Positions 35,077 through 43,433 of a stretch of DNA of 64,000 nucleotides are shown here, piece by piece. The translations under genes were made by a program, and so were the position numbers. Location of the stretch: assembly GCA_035308365.1 (NCBI GenBank), contig DATGGU010000209.1, positions 1 to 64,000 on the forward strand. The letters are read 5' to 3'. The DNA comes from PALSA-505 sp035308365. GTDB lineage: Bacteria; Actinomycetota; Actinomycetes; Streptosporangiales; Streptosporangiaceae. The notes under the pieces are model-generated. The model had not been told where the DNA came from and did not search any database. It saw only the letters and a program-made list of their open reading frames with translations. The first letter of the stretch is position 1, and each line of letters begins with the position of its first letter.

Positions 35077-36065
35077 ACCTGTCCGGGCAGCTCGCCGCGC
35101 AGGCGTTCGCGTCCGGCATGGCGGCGGTCAGTGGCGTCTTCCTGACCTTCGCCGGCGTGGGGGCGCACGTTGTCGCCCCGGCGGCCGTCTACGGCGGCAC
35201 CTATTCGTTCCTGAAGAACGTGGCGTCCAGGTTCGGGGTGGAGACCGACTTCGTGGACATCACCGACCTGGCCCAGGTCCGGGCCGCCCTGCGCCCGGCC
35301 ACCAAGGTCGTGTACGCGGAGACCATCGCCAACCCGACCACGGACGTGGCCGACCTGCCGGCCCTGGCCCAGCTGGCCGGCGAGGCGGGAGCGCTGTTCG
35401 TGGTGGACTCCACGCTGGCTCCGCCGGTCGTGTGCAGGCCGCTGGAGCACGGCGCCGACCTGGTGCTGCACTCGGCGACCAAGTACATCGGCGGGCATTC
35501 CGACTCCACCGGCGGCGTCGTGACCGGCAGGCCGGACCTGATCAGGCAGATCAGGGACGTGCGCATCGACACCGGCGGCTCGCTGGCACCCGATGAGGCG
35601 TTCCTGCTCCGCCGCGGCCTGGAGACGCTGCCGGTGCGGATGCGCAGGCAGTGCGACACCGCGGCGGTGTTCGCGGCGACGCTGGCCCGGCATCCGGCGG
35701 TGGAGCGGGTGAGCTACCCCGGCCTCGGGGGGCACCCCGGGCACGAGACGGCCAGGAAGCTGTTCGACGCGGGGCCGGAGGGCACCAGGTTCGGCGCCAT
35801 CGTGGCCATCACGCCGCGCGGCGGCCGGGAGGCGGGCATGGCGCTCGCCGACCGGCTCCGCATCGCCCAGGTGGCCACGTCGCTCGGCGGGACGCATACC
35901 AAGGTCAGCCACGCGGCGTCCACCACGCACCGGCAGCTTGACACCGGCGCGCTGACGGCCGCGGGCATCGACCCGGGCGCGGTACGGTTCTCCATTGGCC
36001 TTGAGGATGCCGAGGACCTCATCGATGACGCACGCCTCGCCCTCGATTCGCTGACCATGAAATAA
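34818..36065 (+). CDS. PLP-dependent trans-sulfuration enzyme (cystathionine gamma-synthase/lyase family)
   Basis: 415 residues of Cys/Met-metabolism PLP family. YTYSRIDNPT carries the Tyr/Arg phosphate-binding residues; the Schiff-base Lys lies in SATKYIGGHSDSTGG. Whether it is a synthase, a gamma-lyase, an O-acetylhomoserine sulfhydrylase or a methionine gamma-lyase cannot be fixed from motifs. The N-terminal ~30 residues are variable. Its ATG lies at the end of gpsA. Confidence 0.9.
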   Translation: MEPENPQETAARRLGENTRAVHLPAAPVPDQQPLGTPVYRTAAFSFKSSAEYAAVLGDRAPGYTYSRIDNPTVDAFAAAVAALEGVNLSGQLAAQAFASGMAAVSGVFLTFAGVGAHVVAPAAVYGGTYSFLKNVASRFGVETDFVDITDLAQVRAALRPATKVVYAETIANPTTDVADLPALAQLAGEAGALFVVDSTLAPPVVCRPLEHGADLVLHSATKYIGGHSDSTGGVVTGRPDLIRQIRDVRIDTGGSLAPDEAFLLRRGLETLPVRMRRQCDTAAVFAATLARHPAVERVSYPGLGGHPGHETARKLFDAGPEGTRFGAIVAITPRGGREAGMALADRLRIAQVATSLGGTHTKVSHAASTTHRQLDTGALTAAGIDPGAVRFSIGLEDAEDLIDDARLALDSLTMK

Positions 36066-36074
36066 GGAGCAGAC

Positions 36075-37205
36075 GTGGACGGGCGCAAGATCAGGGTGGC
36101 TGTGGTCTTCGGCGGGCGCAGCACGGAACATGCCGTGTCCTGCGTGAGTGCCGGCAACATCCTCGGCGCGATCGACCGGGACCGCTACGACGTGGTGCCG
36201 GTGGGGATCGCCCAGGATGGCCGCTGGGTGCTGACCGCCGACGATCCCGGCCGGCTGGCCATCCAGGGCGGCGAGCTGCCCTCGGTGGACGCGGTCGCCA
36301 CGCCGGGCACCGAGATAGCGGCCCGGCTGGACCATGGCGCGGCCGGGCTGGTCGTCACCGGCCCCGGTGAGGTGCCGCGCAGCCTCGGCGATGTGGACGT
36401 GGTGCTGCCGCTGCTGCACGGCGCCTATGGCGAGGACGGCGCGCTGCAGGGCCTGCTGGAGATGGCCGGCACCAGCTACGCCGGGGCGGGTGTGCTGGCC
36501 AGCGCGGCCGGGCTGGACAAGGAGTACATGAAACTGATCTTCGCCGCGCGCGGCCTTCCCATCGGCCGGTACGTGGTCGTCAGGGACCGGGACTGGGCGG
36601 GGCGGGTGGCCACCGAGCGCAAGCGGGTGCTCGACGAGATCCGTGAGCTGGGCTGGCCGGTGTTCGTCAAGCCCGCACGCAGCGGATCCAGCATGGGCGT
36701 GAGCCGCGCCCACGACCAGGACGAGCTGGAGCAGGCCATCGAGGCGGCGCGCGAGCACGACCCCAAGGTGCTGGCCGAGGCGGCGGTGCAGGGCATCGAG
36801 GTCGAGTGCGCCGTACTGGAGGGCATCGACGGCGGGCCGCCCGAGGCGAGCGTGCCCGCCCAGATACTCATCGGGGGTGACGCGGATTTCTACGACTTCC
36901 AGGCGAAGTACCTGGAGGCCGGCACCGCCCTGAAGATCCCGCCGCCGATCCCGGCCGAGCACGTCGAGCAGGTCAGGCAGCTCGCCTGTGCCGCCTTCGA
37001 CGCCATCTCCTGCGAGGGCCTGGCCCGGGTGGACTTCTTCTACACCCCGGCCGGCCAGATCGTGGTCAACGAGATCAACACCATGCCCGGGATGACGCCG
37101 GGCTCAGGCTTCCCGGTCATGTGGGCGGCCAGCGGCCTGCCCCTGCCGCAACTGGTGGACCGGATCATCCAGACCGCCCTCCGCAAGCGCACCGGCCTGC
37201 GCTGA
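36075..37205 (+). CDS. ddl: D-alanine--D-alanine ligase
   Basis: ATP-grasp enzyme making D-Ala-D-Ala for peptidoglycan. 376 residues. Motifs: VVFGGRSTEHAVSC, LLHGAYGEDGALQG, WPVFVKPARSGSSMGVSR and VNEINTMPGMTPGSGFP. GTG 36075 follows AAGGAG. The gpsA-PLP-ddl order fits a lipid/wall operon. Confidence 0.95.
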   Translation: MDGRKIRVAVVFGGRSTEHAVSCVSAGNILGAIDRDRYDVVPVGIAQDGRWVLTADDPGRLAIQGGELPSVDAVATPGTEIAARLDHGAAGLVVTGPGEVPRSLGDVDVVLPLLHGAYGEDGALQGLLEMAGTSYAGAGVLASAAGLDKEYMKLIFAARGLPIGRYVVVRDRDWAGRVATERKRVLDEIRELGWPVFVKPARSGSSMGVSRAHDQDELEQAIEAAREHDPKVLAEAAVQGIEVECAVLEGIDGGPPEASVPAQILIGGDADFYDFQAKYLEAGTALKIPPPIPAEHVEQVRQLACAAFDAISCEGLARVDFFYTPAGQIVVNEINTMPGMTPGSGFPVMWAASGLPLPQLVDRIIQTALRKRTGLR

Positions 37206-37291
37206 CCCGGCGGGCGTGGCTCTGCGTGGTTTCGCGCTTTGGCCGTAAACACACTCTACGGCCGAGATTGGTTACTCTGAGTGACCAGGAA

Positions 37292-37321
37292 GCGGCACCC
37301 GGCGGTTACACCGGGTGCCGC
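37292..37321. terminator. Bidirectional terminator between ddl and HU
   Basis: Perfect 11-bp arms (GCGGCACCCGG and mate) with an eight-base loop, between convergent stops at 37205 and 37343. Confidence 0.85.
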
Positions 37322-37342
37322 CCACGTAGTTACTATCTGGAA

Positions 37343-37657
37343 CTACTTCTTCTTGGCGGTTGCCTTCGCGGGCGCGGCCTTCTTCTCGCCGTTGACGGCG
37401 GCCTTGAAGTCCGCGCCGGGGCGGAACTTGGGCACGGACGAGGCCGGCACCTTGATGCTCGCTCCGGTGGCAGGATTGCGGGCCGTGCGCGCAGAACGCT
37501 CCGACTTCTCGAAAACGCCGAATCCGGTGATCGCGACCTTGTCCCCCTTGGCCACGGCGGACTGGATGGTGTCAAGCACCGCGTTCACGGCCTCGGTCGC
37601 GGCCGCCTTGCTGCCGAGCTGTCCTGAGATCGCATCGATCAGGTCACGCTTGTTCAT
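37343..37657 (-). CDS. hup: HU-family DNA-binding protein
   Basis: 104-residue nucleoid protein. It starts MNKRDLIDAISGQLGSK and has the signature GFGVFEKSERSARTARNPATG (beta arm). A short Lys/Ala tail (KKAAPAKATAKKK) is present but lacks the long repeats of mycobacterial HupB. AGGAG lies eight bases before the ATG. Own promoter in the 186 bases toward leuD. Confidence 0.95.
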   Translation of the reverse strand: MNKRDLIDAISGQLGSKAAATEAVNAVLDTIQSAVAKGDKVAITGFGVFEKSERSARTARNPATGASIKVPASSVPKFRPGADFKAAVNGEKKAAPAKATAKKK

Positions 37658-37843
37658 GAAATCACTCCTGCGATTCCCCCAACACACAAGGTCGCGCGGA
37701 CTGGGAGTTCGCGACCTCTGACCTGCCTGAAAGTAGGCGATGTCACGCCGATGCACAATGACATTGGCCAGAAAAAACAGCGTGTCGGAGCTTGTCAGTG
37801 ACCATAAACCGAACGTATACGGCAAAATCGGACGCTGCGTTCA

Positions 37844-38437
37844 TCAGGCGGTTACAGGCAGCCACGACGGACGGCGGGCCTCGTAGTCGGTGATCTTGCT
37901 CGTATTACGCAGCGTCAGACCGATGTCGTCGAGTCCTTCCATCAGCCGCCACTGCGTGTAATCGTCAATCTCGAACGGTGCGTTCAGCCCCGCAGCCGGG
38001 GCCCGGACCTCGCGAGCCTTCAGGTCCACGGTGATCTCCACGGCCGGGTCCGCCTCCACCGAGTCCTGCAGCGTGGCCACCACACCGGCAGGCAGCCGGA
38101 CCGGCAGCAGCCCCGCCTTGGTCGCGTTGTTGCGGAAGATGTCGCCGAACCTCGGGGCGATCACCACCCGGAATCCGTAGTCGGCCAGCGCCCACACCGC
38201 GTGCTCCCGCGACGAGCCGGTGCCGAAGTTGTTGCCCGCGACCAGGATCGTCGCGCCCGCGTAGGCGGGCTGGTTGAGCACGAAGCCCGGATCCTCGCGC
38301 CAGGCCGCGAACAGCCCGTCGCCGAACCCTGTGCGGCTGACCCGCTTCAGGTACGACGCCGGAATGATCTGGTCGGTATCCACGTCGCTGCGCCGCAGCG
38401 GCACACCGCGCCCAACATGCGTCACGAACGGTTCCAT
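37844..38437 (-). CDS. leuD: 3-isopropylmalate dehydratase small subunit
   Basis: 197 residues, swivel domain of isopropylmalate isomerase in leucine synthesis. Motifs: DVDTDQIIPASYLKR, GNNFGTGSSREHA and RNNATKAGLLPV. Downstream of leuC with a 117-base gap that contains a hairpin. Confidence 0.96.
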   Translation of the reverse strand: MEPFVTHVGRGVPLRRSDVDTDQIIPASYLKRVSRTGFGDGLFAAWREDPGFVLNQPAYAGATILVAGNNFGTGSSREHAVWALADYGFRVVIAPRFGDIFRNNATKAGLLPVRLPAGVVATLQDSVEADPAVEITVDLKAREVRAPAAGLNAPFEIDDYTQWRLMEGLDDIGLTLRNTSKITDYEARRPSWLPVTA

Positions 38438-38472
38438 CGAAGCCTCCTGCGGCTGGGATTTTTCATAATCAC

Positions 38473-38506
38473 GAAGACTTTTAGTGCTGGGGTGCTAAAA
38501 ATCTTC
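38473..38506 (-). promoter_or_regulatory. Inverted repeat between leuC and leuD
   Basis: GAAGACTTTTAG and CTAAAAATCTTC (12-base arms, one mismatch) around a 10-base loop. Its AT-rich arms stand out. It could be an intercistronic terminator or mRNA stabiliser, or an operator for leuD. Confidence 0.5.
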
Positions 38507-38554
38507 CTGACCATGAGCGGTGGGGGTCCAGGTAATCATGGGGATCGGGCGGGG

Positions 38555-39982
38555 CTAGAGGTCGGCGGGGGCGGTGAGGCGGCCGGTGATCGCGGTGGCG
38601 GCGGCCACCTGCGGGGACACCAGATGGGTGCGCCCGCCCTTGCCCTGCCGGCCCTCGAAGTTGCGGTTGGAGGTGGACGCGCTGCGCTCGCCTGGCGCCA
38701 GTGTGTCCGGGTTCATGCCCAGGCACATGGAGCAGCCCGCCGAACGCCACTGCGCGCCGGCCGCGGTGAACACGGCGTCCAGCCCCTCGGCCTCGGCCTG
38801 CGCCCGGACCGCCATGGAGCCGGGCACGACCAGCATCCGGACGCCGTCGGCGACCTTCCGGCCGCGCAGCACGCCGGCCGCCGCCCGCAGGTCCTCCATC
38901 CGGCCGTTGGTACACGACCCGAGGAACACCGTGTCCACCGCGATGTCCCGCAGCGGCGTACCCGGGGTCAGACCCATGTAGGCGAGCGCCCGCTCGGCGG
39001 CGGCACGCTCGGCGGGATCGGCCAGCGCGGCGGGATCCGGCACCGAGCCCGCCAGCGGCGCCGCCTGACCCGGGTTGGTGCCCCAGGTCACGTATGGGGT
39101 CAGCTCGGCGGCGTCGAGCACCACCTCCTGGTCGAAGACGGCGCCGGGGTCGCTGGGCAGCGACCGCCAGTGGTCGAGCGCGGCCTCCCAGGCGGCCCCC
39201 CGCGGCGCGTGCGGCTTGCCCTCCAGGTAGCCGAACGTCGTGTCGTCCGGCGCGACCAGCCCGGCCTTCGCCCCGGCCTCGATGGACATGTTGCAGACGG
39301 TCAGGCGCCCCTCCATGGACAGCTCCCTGATGGCCGCGCCACGGTACTCGATCACGTGGCCCTGGCCGCCGCCGGTGCCGATCCTGGCCACGATGGCGAG
39401 AATCAGGTCCTTGGCGGTGACTCCCCCGGGCAGGCTGCCGTCCACGGTGATCGCCATCGTCCGCGGACGCTGCTGCGGCAGCGTCTGGGTGGCCAGGACG
39501 TGCTCGACCTCACTGGTGCCGATGCCGAACGCCAGCGCGCCGAACGCGCCGTGCGTGCTGGTGTGCGAGTCACCGCACACGATCGTCATGCCCGGCTGGG
39601 TGAGCCCGAGCTGCGGGCCGATCACATGAACGATGCCCTGTCCCGCGTCGCCCATGGGGTAGAGCCTGACCCCGAACTCGGCGCAGTTCTTTCGCAGCAT
39701 CTCCACCTGGGTGCGGGACACCGGATCGGTGACCGGGCTGCCCGGCCCGTCCAGCGGGACGCCGGGCCCGGTGATCCCGGTCGTCGGCACATTGTGGTCC
39801 TCGGTGGCGACCGTCAGGTCGGGCCGCCTGACCTTGCGCCCGGCCAGCCTGAGCCCCTCGAACGCCTGCGGGCTCGTCACCTCGTGGACAAGGTGGAGAT
39901 CGATGTAGAGAAGGTCCGGCTCGCCCGGCGCGGCATGTACGACGTGCGAGTCCCAGATCTTCCCGGCGAGTGTCCGGCCCAT
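38555..39982 (-). CDS. leuC: 3-isopropylmalate dehydratase large subunit
   Basis: 475 residues, aconitase family, with a [4Fe-4S] cluster. Cluster cysteines lie in VFLGSCTNGR and GCSMCLGMN. Other motifs: TEDHNVPTTG, CGDSHTSTHGAFG and NRNFEGRQG. With LeuD it isomerises 2- to 3-isopropylmalate. Divergent from ndgR. Confidence 0.97.
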   Translation of the reverse strand: MGRTLAGKIWDSHVVHAAPGEPDLLYIDLHLVHEVTSPQAFEGLRLAGRKVRRPDLTVATEDHNVPTTGITGPGVPLDGPGSPVTDPVSRTQVEMLRKNCAEFGVRLYPMGDAGQGIVHVIGPQLGLTQPGMTIVCGDSHTSTHGAFGALAFGIGTSEVEHVLATQTLPQQRPRTMAITVDGSLPGGVTAKDLILAIVARIGTGGGQGHVIEYRGAAIRELSMEGRLTVCNMSIEAGAKAGLVAPDDTTFGYLEGKPHAPRGAAWEAALDHWRSLPSDPGAVFDQEVVLDAAELTPYVTWGTNPGQAAPLAGSVPDPAALADPAERAAAERALAYMGLTPGTPLRDIAVDTVFLGSCTNGRMEDLRAAAGVLRGRKVADGVRMLVVPGSMAVRAQAEAEGLDAVFTAAGAQWRSAGCSMCLGMNPDTLAPGERSASTSNRNFEGRQGKGGRTHLVSPQVAAATAITGRLTAPADL

Positions 39983-40011
39983 CTTCGCGCCCTTTCGACC
40001 GTGGCAACTTG

Positions 40012-40030
40012 CGTCTCGAATCGTGAGACG
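40012..40030. promoter_or_regulatory. Operator candidate between leuC and ndgR
   Basis: CGTCTC-n7-GAGACG palindrome in the 61-base divergent region, where NdgR-type regulators are known to bind in streptomycetes. Confidence 0.55.
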
Positions 40031-40043
40031 TCAATATCGTTCT

Positions 40044-40760
40044 ATGGACAACTCTAGCGGAGTAGGCGTTCTCGACAAGACGGTTTCGGTGCTCAACGCG
40101 CTAGAGTCAGGCCCGGCCTCGCTGGCCCAGCTCGTCGTGAGCACCGGCCTGGCCCGCCCGACCGCACACCGGATCGCCGTCGCGCTTGAGCGGCACCGCC
40201 TGGTCGGCCGGGACACCCGGGGCAGGTTCATACTCGGCCCGAGGATCGCCGAACTGGCCGCGGCCGCCGGGGAAGACCGCCTGCTGGCCGTGGCCCAGCC
40301 CGTCCTGAACCAGCTCAGGGACCTGACCGGCGAGAGCGCCCAGCTCTACCGCAGGCAGGCGGACATCAGGATCTGCGTCGCGGCCGCCGAACGGTCCACC
40401 GGGCTGCGCGACACGGTCCCGGTCGGCTCGGCACTCCCGATGACGGCCGGCTCCGGCGCCCAGGTGCTGCTCGCCTGGGACGAACCGGAACGCGTCCGCC
40501 GCGTGCTGCAGACCGCCAAGTTCACCGCCGCCGCGCTCGCCCAGGTGCGCCGGCGCGGCTGGGCGGCCAGCGTGGCCGAGCGCGAGGCCGGCGTCGCATC
40601 GGTATCGGCGCCGGTACGCGGCCCCGGCGGCCGCGTGGTCGCCGCCGTCTCGGTCTCCGGCCCCATCGAGCGCCTCACCCGCTCCCCCGGCCGCCTGCAC
40701 GCCCCCGTCGTGGCCCGGGCGGGCGAAAAGATCAGCGAACTCCTCCGCCGCACCGCCTGA
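40044..40760 (+). CDS. ndgR: IclR-family regulator of leucine genes (NdgR type)
   Basis: 238 residues. It starts MDNSSGVGVLDKTVSVLNAL; HTH: PASLAQLVVSTGLARPTAHR. The IclR effector domain includes YRRQADIRICVAAAERSTGLRD and GVASVSAPVRGPGGRVVAA. N-terminus and divergent leuCD context match Streptomyces NdgR, which controls amino-acid metabolism and antibiotic production. No ribosome site is evident, so the mRNA may be leaderless. Confidence 0.92.
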   Translation: MDNSSGVGVLDKTVSVLNALESGPASLAQLVVSTGLARPTAHRIAVALERHRLVGRDTRGRFILGPRIAELAAAAGEDRLLAVAQPVLNQLRDLTGESAQLYRRQADIRICVAAAERSTGLRDTVPVGSALPMTAGSGAQVLLAWDEPERVRRVLQTAKFTAAALAQVRRRGWAASVAEREAGVASVSAPVRGPGGRVVAAVSVSGPIERLTRSPGRLHAPVVARAGEKISELLRRTA

Positions 40761-40874
40761 CAGTCATAAAACCCATACTCCATTACGGTGACCACAGACA
40801 CCTGGTCAACGCGAAAGCCGGCACCGCTACGCCGCGCGACTCTGCGGCATTGGTATCCCGTCTGCTTCCGGGAC

Positions 40875-40890
40875 GATATCATGTGATATC
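40875..40890 (+). promoter_or_regulatory. Perfect 16-bp palindrome upstream of the toxin-antitoxin pair
   Basis: GATATCA-TG-TGATATC, just ahead of the ribosome site. Its position suits autoregulation by the RHH antitoxin or the toxin-antitoxin complex. Confidence 0.7.
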
Positions 40891-40904
40891 AATGGAGGTG
40901 AGCC

Positions 40905-41126
40905 ATGACCGATATGCTGATCCGCGACGTGCCCGATGACGTCATCGCGGCAGTAGACGCGCACGCCAGGCGGCTCGGGCTGTCCCGAACCGAATATGTC
41001 CGCCGTCGGCTGACCCAAGATGCCGCCGTTCAAAGCTCCGCGGTCGGAGTCCAGGATTTGCAGCGGTTCACCGAGGTCTTCGCTGATCTCGCCGATCCCG
41101 AGGTGATGAATCAGGCATGGCGGTGA
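40905..41126 (+). CDS. vapB: Ribbon-helix-helix antitoxin (VapB type)
   Basis: 73 residues. The N-terminal RHH DNA-binding fold is MTDMLIRDVPDDVIAAVDAHARRLGLSRTEYVRRRL (strand then two helices). The C-terminal half, ending in FADLADPEVMNQAWR, should wrap the toxin. GGAGG precedes the ATG. Overlaps the PIN gene by 10 bases. Confidence 0.9.
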   Translation: MTDMLIRDVPDDVIAAVDAHARRLGLSRTEYVRRRLTQDAAVQSSAVGVQDLQRFTEVFADLADPEVMNQAWR

Positions 41127-41530
41127 CGACGTGGCTGATCGACAAGTCGGCGCTCGTCCGCCTCGCGGCCAGCCCCGGCGCAACCGAGTGGGCTAACAGA
41201 ATCGAGCGCGGCCTGGTGCGGATCACCACGGTAACCCGTCTCGAAGTTGGCTACTCGGCCCGGACAGGAACTGAACTGCGCACCGGATTGCGCCAGCCGC
41301 CGCTGGCATCGATGCCGGTGGAGTACCTTACCCCGGCCATTGAAGACCGGGCCTTGGAGGTTCTCAGCCTGCTCGCCGATCGAGGCCAGCATCGTGCTCC
41401 TTCCATTCCCGATCTGATCATCGCTGCCACGGCTGAACTTGCCGGCCTCACCGTTCTGCACAGGGATAAGGACTTCGACATCATCGCCGGCGTGACAGGA
41501 CAACCCATGGAGCACCTGAATACCGGGTGA
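41117..41530 (+). CDS. vapC: PIN-domain ribonuclease toxin (VapC type)
   Basis: 137 residues. Acidic PIN residues are in WLIDKSALVRL, VTRLEVGYSA, IPDLIIAATA and HRDKDFDIIA, a full set, so the enzyme looks active. VapC toxins cleave tRNA or rRNA. The first conserved Asp is followed by Lys-Ser rather than the common Thr/Asn-Ser. Confidence 0.9.
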   Translation: MAVTTWLIDKSALVRLAASPGATEWANRIERGLVRITTVTRLEVGYSARTGTELRTGLRQPPLASMPVEYLTPAIEDRALEVLSLLADRGQHRAPSIPDLIIAATAELAGLTVLHRDKDFDIIAGVTGQPMEHLNTG

Positions 41531-41867
41531 GCCCCTGGGGCGCACTGAACCGCGGGGCAAGCTCCACACACGCCTCGCCGTTGCTGCTGCGAGTCGTTGC
41601 CGGGCCATCCGGGCCCGGACACCTGCGGACCCGCCAAAGGTGGGACGCGGAGGTTCCGGCAAGCAGCGCAGCCGCGTAGCCGGACGTGTGGAGTGGGCCG
41701 GGCAGCAGCAGTGATTTACAGTTGAACTCCGAGGTGGCCAGACCCGCCATGCCGGCGAAGGTCCTCAGCCAGCCGGCAGCACGTATGGGTCCCGGGGGCA
41801 CCGGCTGGGCAAGTGTGGCTCGCCCCGGCGCCGTTTCACCCGCTCGGGTCAAAGGTGGCGGCCCAGG
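41531..41867. other. Intergenic region after vapC
   Basis: 337 bases. A minus-strand frame of ~123 codons is open here but has no family likeness and overlaps vapC. I do not support a gene. Confidence 0.5.
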
Positions 41868-42872
41868 TCAGTCCACGATGGAGGCAACGTCCAGCTCCCA
41901 GGACTGCTGCTCGTCGAGAATGCGGTAACCCAGCTCGGCGTTGATGGCGATCATGTGCTGGTTCGCGTCCGCGTTGTCGGTGAGGATGCGGCGCACCTCC
42001 GGCTCGGCGGTGGCCAGCATGTCCAGCATGTCGACCTTGACCAGCAGGCCGAGGCGGTGGCCGCGGTGCTCCTTGGTGACCGCGGTGATGAACTGGCGCG
42101 CCCACGGCAATTCCAGCGGATCGGCGGCGATCTGGGTCAGCCCGGCCAGCTCACCGGTCCGGTCGCACCTGGCCGCCACACTGTAGCGGCGCATACCCAC
42201 CTCGATCGAGCGACGCTCGTTGTGGCGCAGCCGCTCGGGATCCACGCCGCGCGGCTTCTCCCCGGGATTGTGCGGCGCGTCCGCCATCGCGGCCTGTACC
42301 GTCGCCACACCGAGCAGGTCTTCCTCGGGTGTCGGGCCGGCCCAGCGCAGCAGCGAGTAGCCCTGGGCCGCCGCCTCGGCCCGGGCGCGTAGCCCGGCCA
42401 GTTTCCCGGCGGGGATGCTGTCGAGTTCGAGCACGCGCCGGATCGCCACCACTCCGGCGCGGGCGCCCATCGCGGCGGCGAAGCCCGAGCCGGGCGAGTC
42501 GCGCCGCGTCTCGGCTGACAGCAGCGTGCGGCCATGGGCGGCCGCGCGGCTGGCCGCGTGCCGCAGCAACGCGGTCCCATAGCCGTGCCTGCGCTGGTCC
42601 GGGCTGACGACGAGCTCCAGGAAGCCGAGGTGCGTGTTGCTCCGCTGCGGCAGTTCGAGCAGGTACCAGCCGGCCGGAGCGCCGGCGGAGTCCATGGCCA
42701 GCGCTACCTCCCGCGGCTCACCACCGAATCCCAGCTCGAACCATGCGGCCGCGTGGTGCTCGGGGAACGGCGGACCCTCCGGGTTGTCCACCGGCAAGCC
42801 CGCGACGTACATCTTGTAGCAGGCCCGGACCTTGTCAGGCTCCGCGACCGGATCGAACCGCTCGATGCGCAT
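41868..42872 (-). CDS. Tandem GNAT acetyltransferase
   Basis: 334 residues with two GNAT folds. The first acetyl-CoA site is VVSPDQRRHGYGTALLRHA; the second is AVTKEHRGHRLGLLVKVDML, with a terminal INAELGYRILDEQQSWELDV. Such double GNATs in actinobacteria include mycothiol synthase, but this protein lacks features I would use to call that. Substrate unknown. Confidence 0.88.
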   Translation of the reverse strand: MRIERFDPVAEPDKVRACYKMYVAGLPVDNPEGPPFPEHHAAAWFELGFGGEPREVALAMDSAGAPAGWYLLELPQRSNTHLGFLELVVSPDQRRHGYGTALLRHAASRAAAHGRTLLSAETRRDSPGSGFAAAMGARAGVVAIRRVLELDSIPAGKLAGLRARAEAAAQGYSLLRWAGPTPEEDLLGVATVQAAMADAPHNPGEKPRGVDPERLRHNERRSIEVGMRRYSVAARCDRTGELAGLTQIAADPLELPWARQFITAVTKEHRGHRLGLLVKVDMLDMLATAEPEVRRILTDNADANQHMIAINAELGYRILDEQQSWELDVASIVD

Positions 42873-43065
42873 CCATCAAGGAAACCCGGCCGTGCCAAGA
42901 AACGCGATTGGTTTTCACCCGGTGCCGCCGGGGCAAAGGCCGGGCCCCGCCGGGTCGCCCGGGCGACGGTCCGGCGGACGCGGCTGGCGCCTGTCTGGCG
43001 GGCCGGCGATGCCCGAAGCCCGGCCAGCGCGGCGAGCCACAGCGGCGGTCAGCTCCGGAGGCTGA

Positions 43066-43094
43066 TTATCCACAGGCCAATTTGTCTGTCCACA
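43066..43094 (+). promoter_or_regulatory. Two DnaA-box-like 9-mers
   Basis: TTATCCACA (43066-43074, exact E. coli consensus) and CTGTCCACA (43086-43094, one mismatch from the actinobacterial TTGTCCACA), same orientation, 20 bases apart. They lie in the region upstream of pntAA (42873-43433). dnaA, dnaN and gyrB are absent, so this is not the main origin. Confidence 0.5.
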
Positions 43095-43271
43095 GGGCGG
43101 AAGACCCACCGGATGCGGGCCTTTCTAACCTGGTAAACCATGGATGGGACAGAAACCCTGGTCGTACCGTCCTACCCGAGCCGTCAGGCTGCCGTGATAG
43201 ACATGGCGCCGGGAGCAACAGCATTACTGCGAGGTCGCGCCGATGAAAGCAAGTGCCGCGAAGCCGCACGC

Positions 43272-43433
43272 ACCCACAAGGTTGCGCGCACCCGCGAGGC
43301 CGTCCGAGCGCGCGGGGTCACGCGCACGCGCGAGGTCATTCAAACGCGCGAGGTTGTCCGAACGCGCGGGGTCGTCCGAGCGGGCGGGGTCACGCGCACG
43401 CGCGAGGTCATCCGAACGCGCGGGGTCGCGCGC
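43272..43433 (+). repeat. Nine 18-bp tandem repeats directly before the pntAA ATG
   Basis: Nine units of exactly 18 bases (43272-43433) end at the A of ATG 43434. They have the form of ACGCGCGAGGTCNTCCGA with changes. The frame is open through them from ATG 43140 and would encode TREVVR-type hexapeptides. Confidence 0.88.

Noticed and set aside
41481..41852. Minus-strand frame of ~123 codons
   Set aside because: Overlaps vapC, no ribosome site, no recognisable motif.
43066..43094. Replication origin
   Set aside because: Only two boxes and no dnaA, dnaN, parAB or gyrB nearby.
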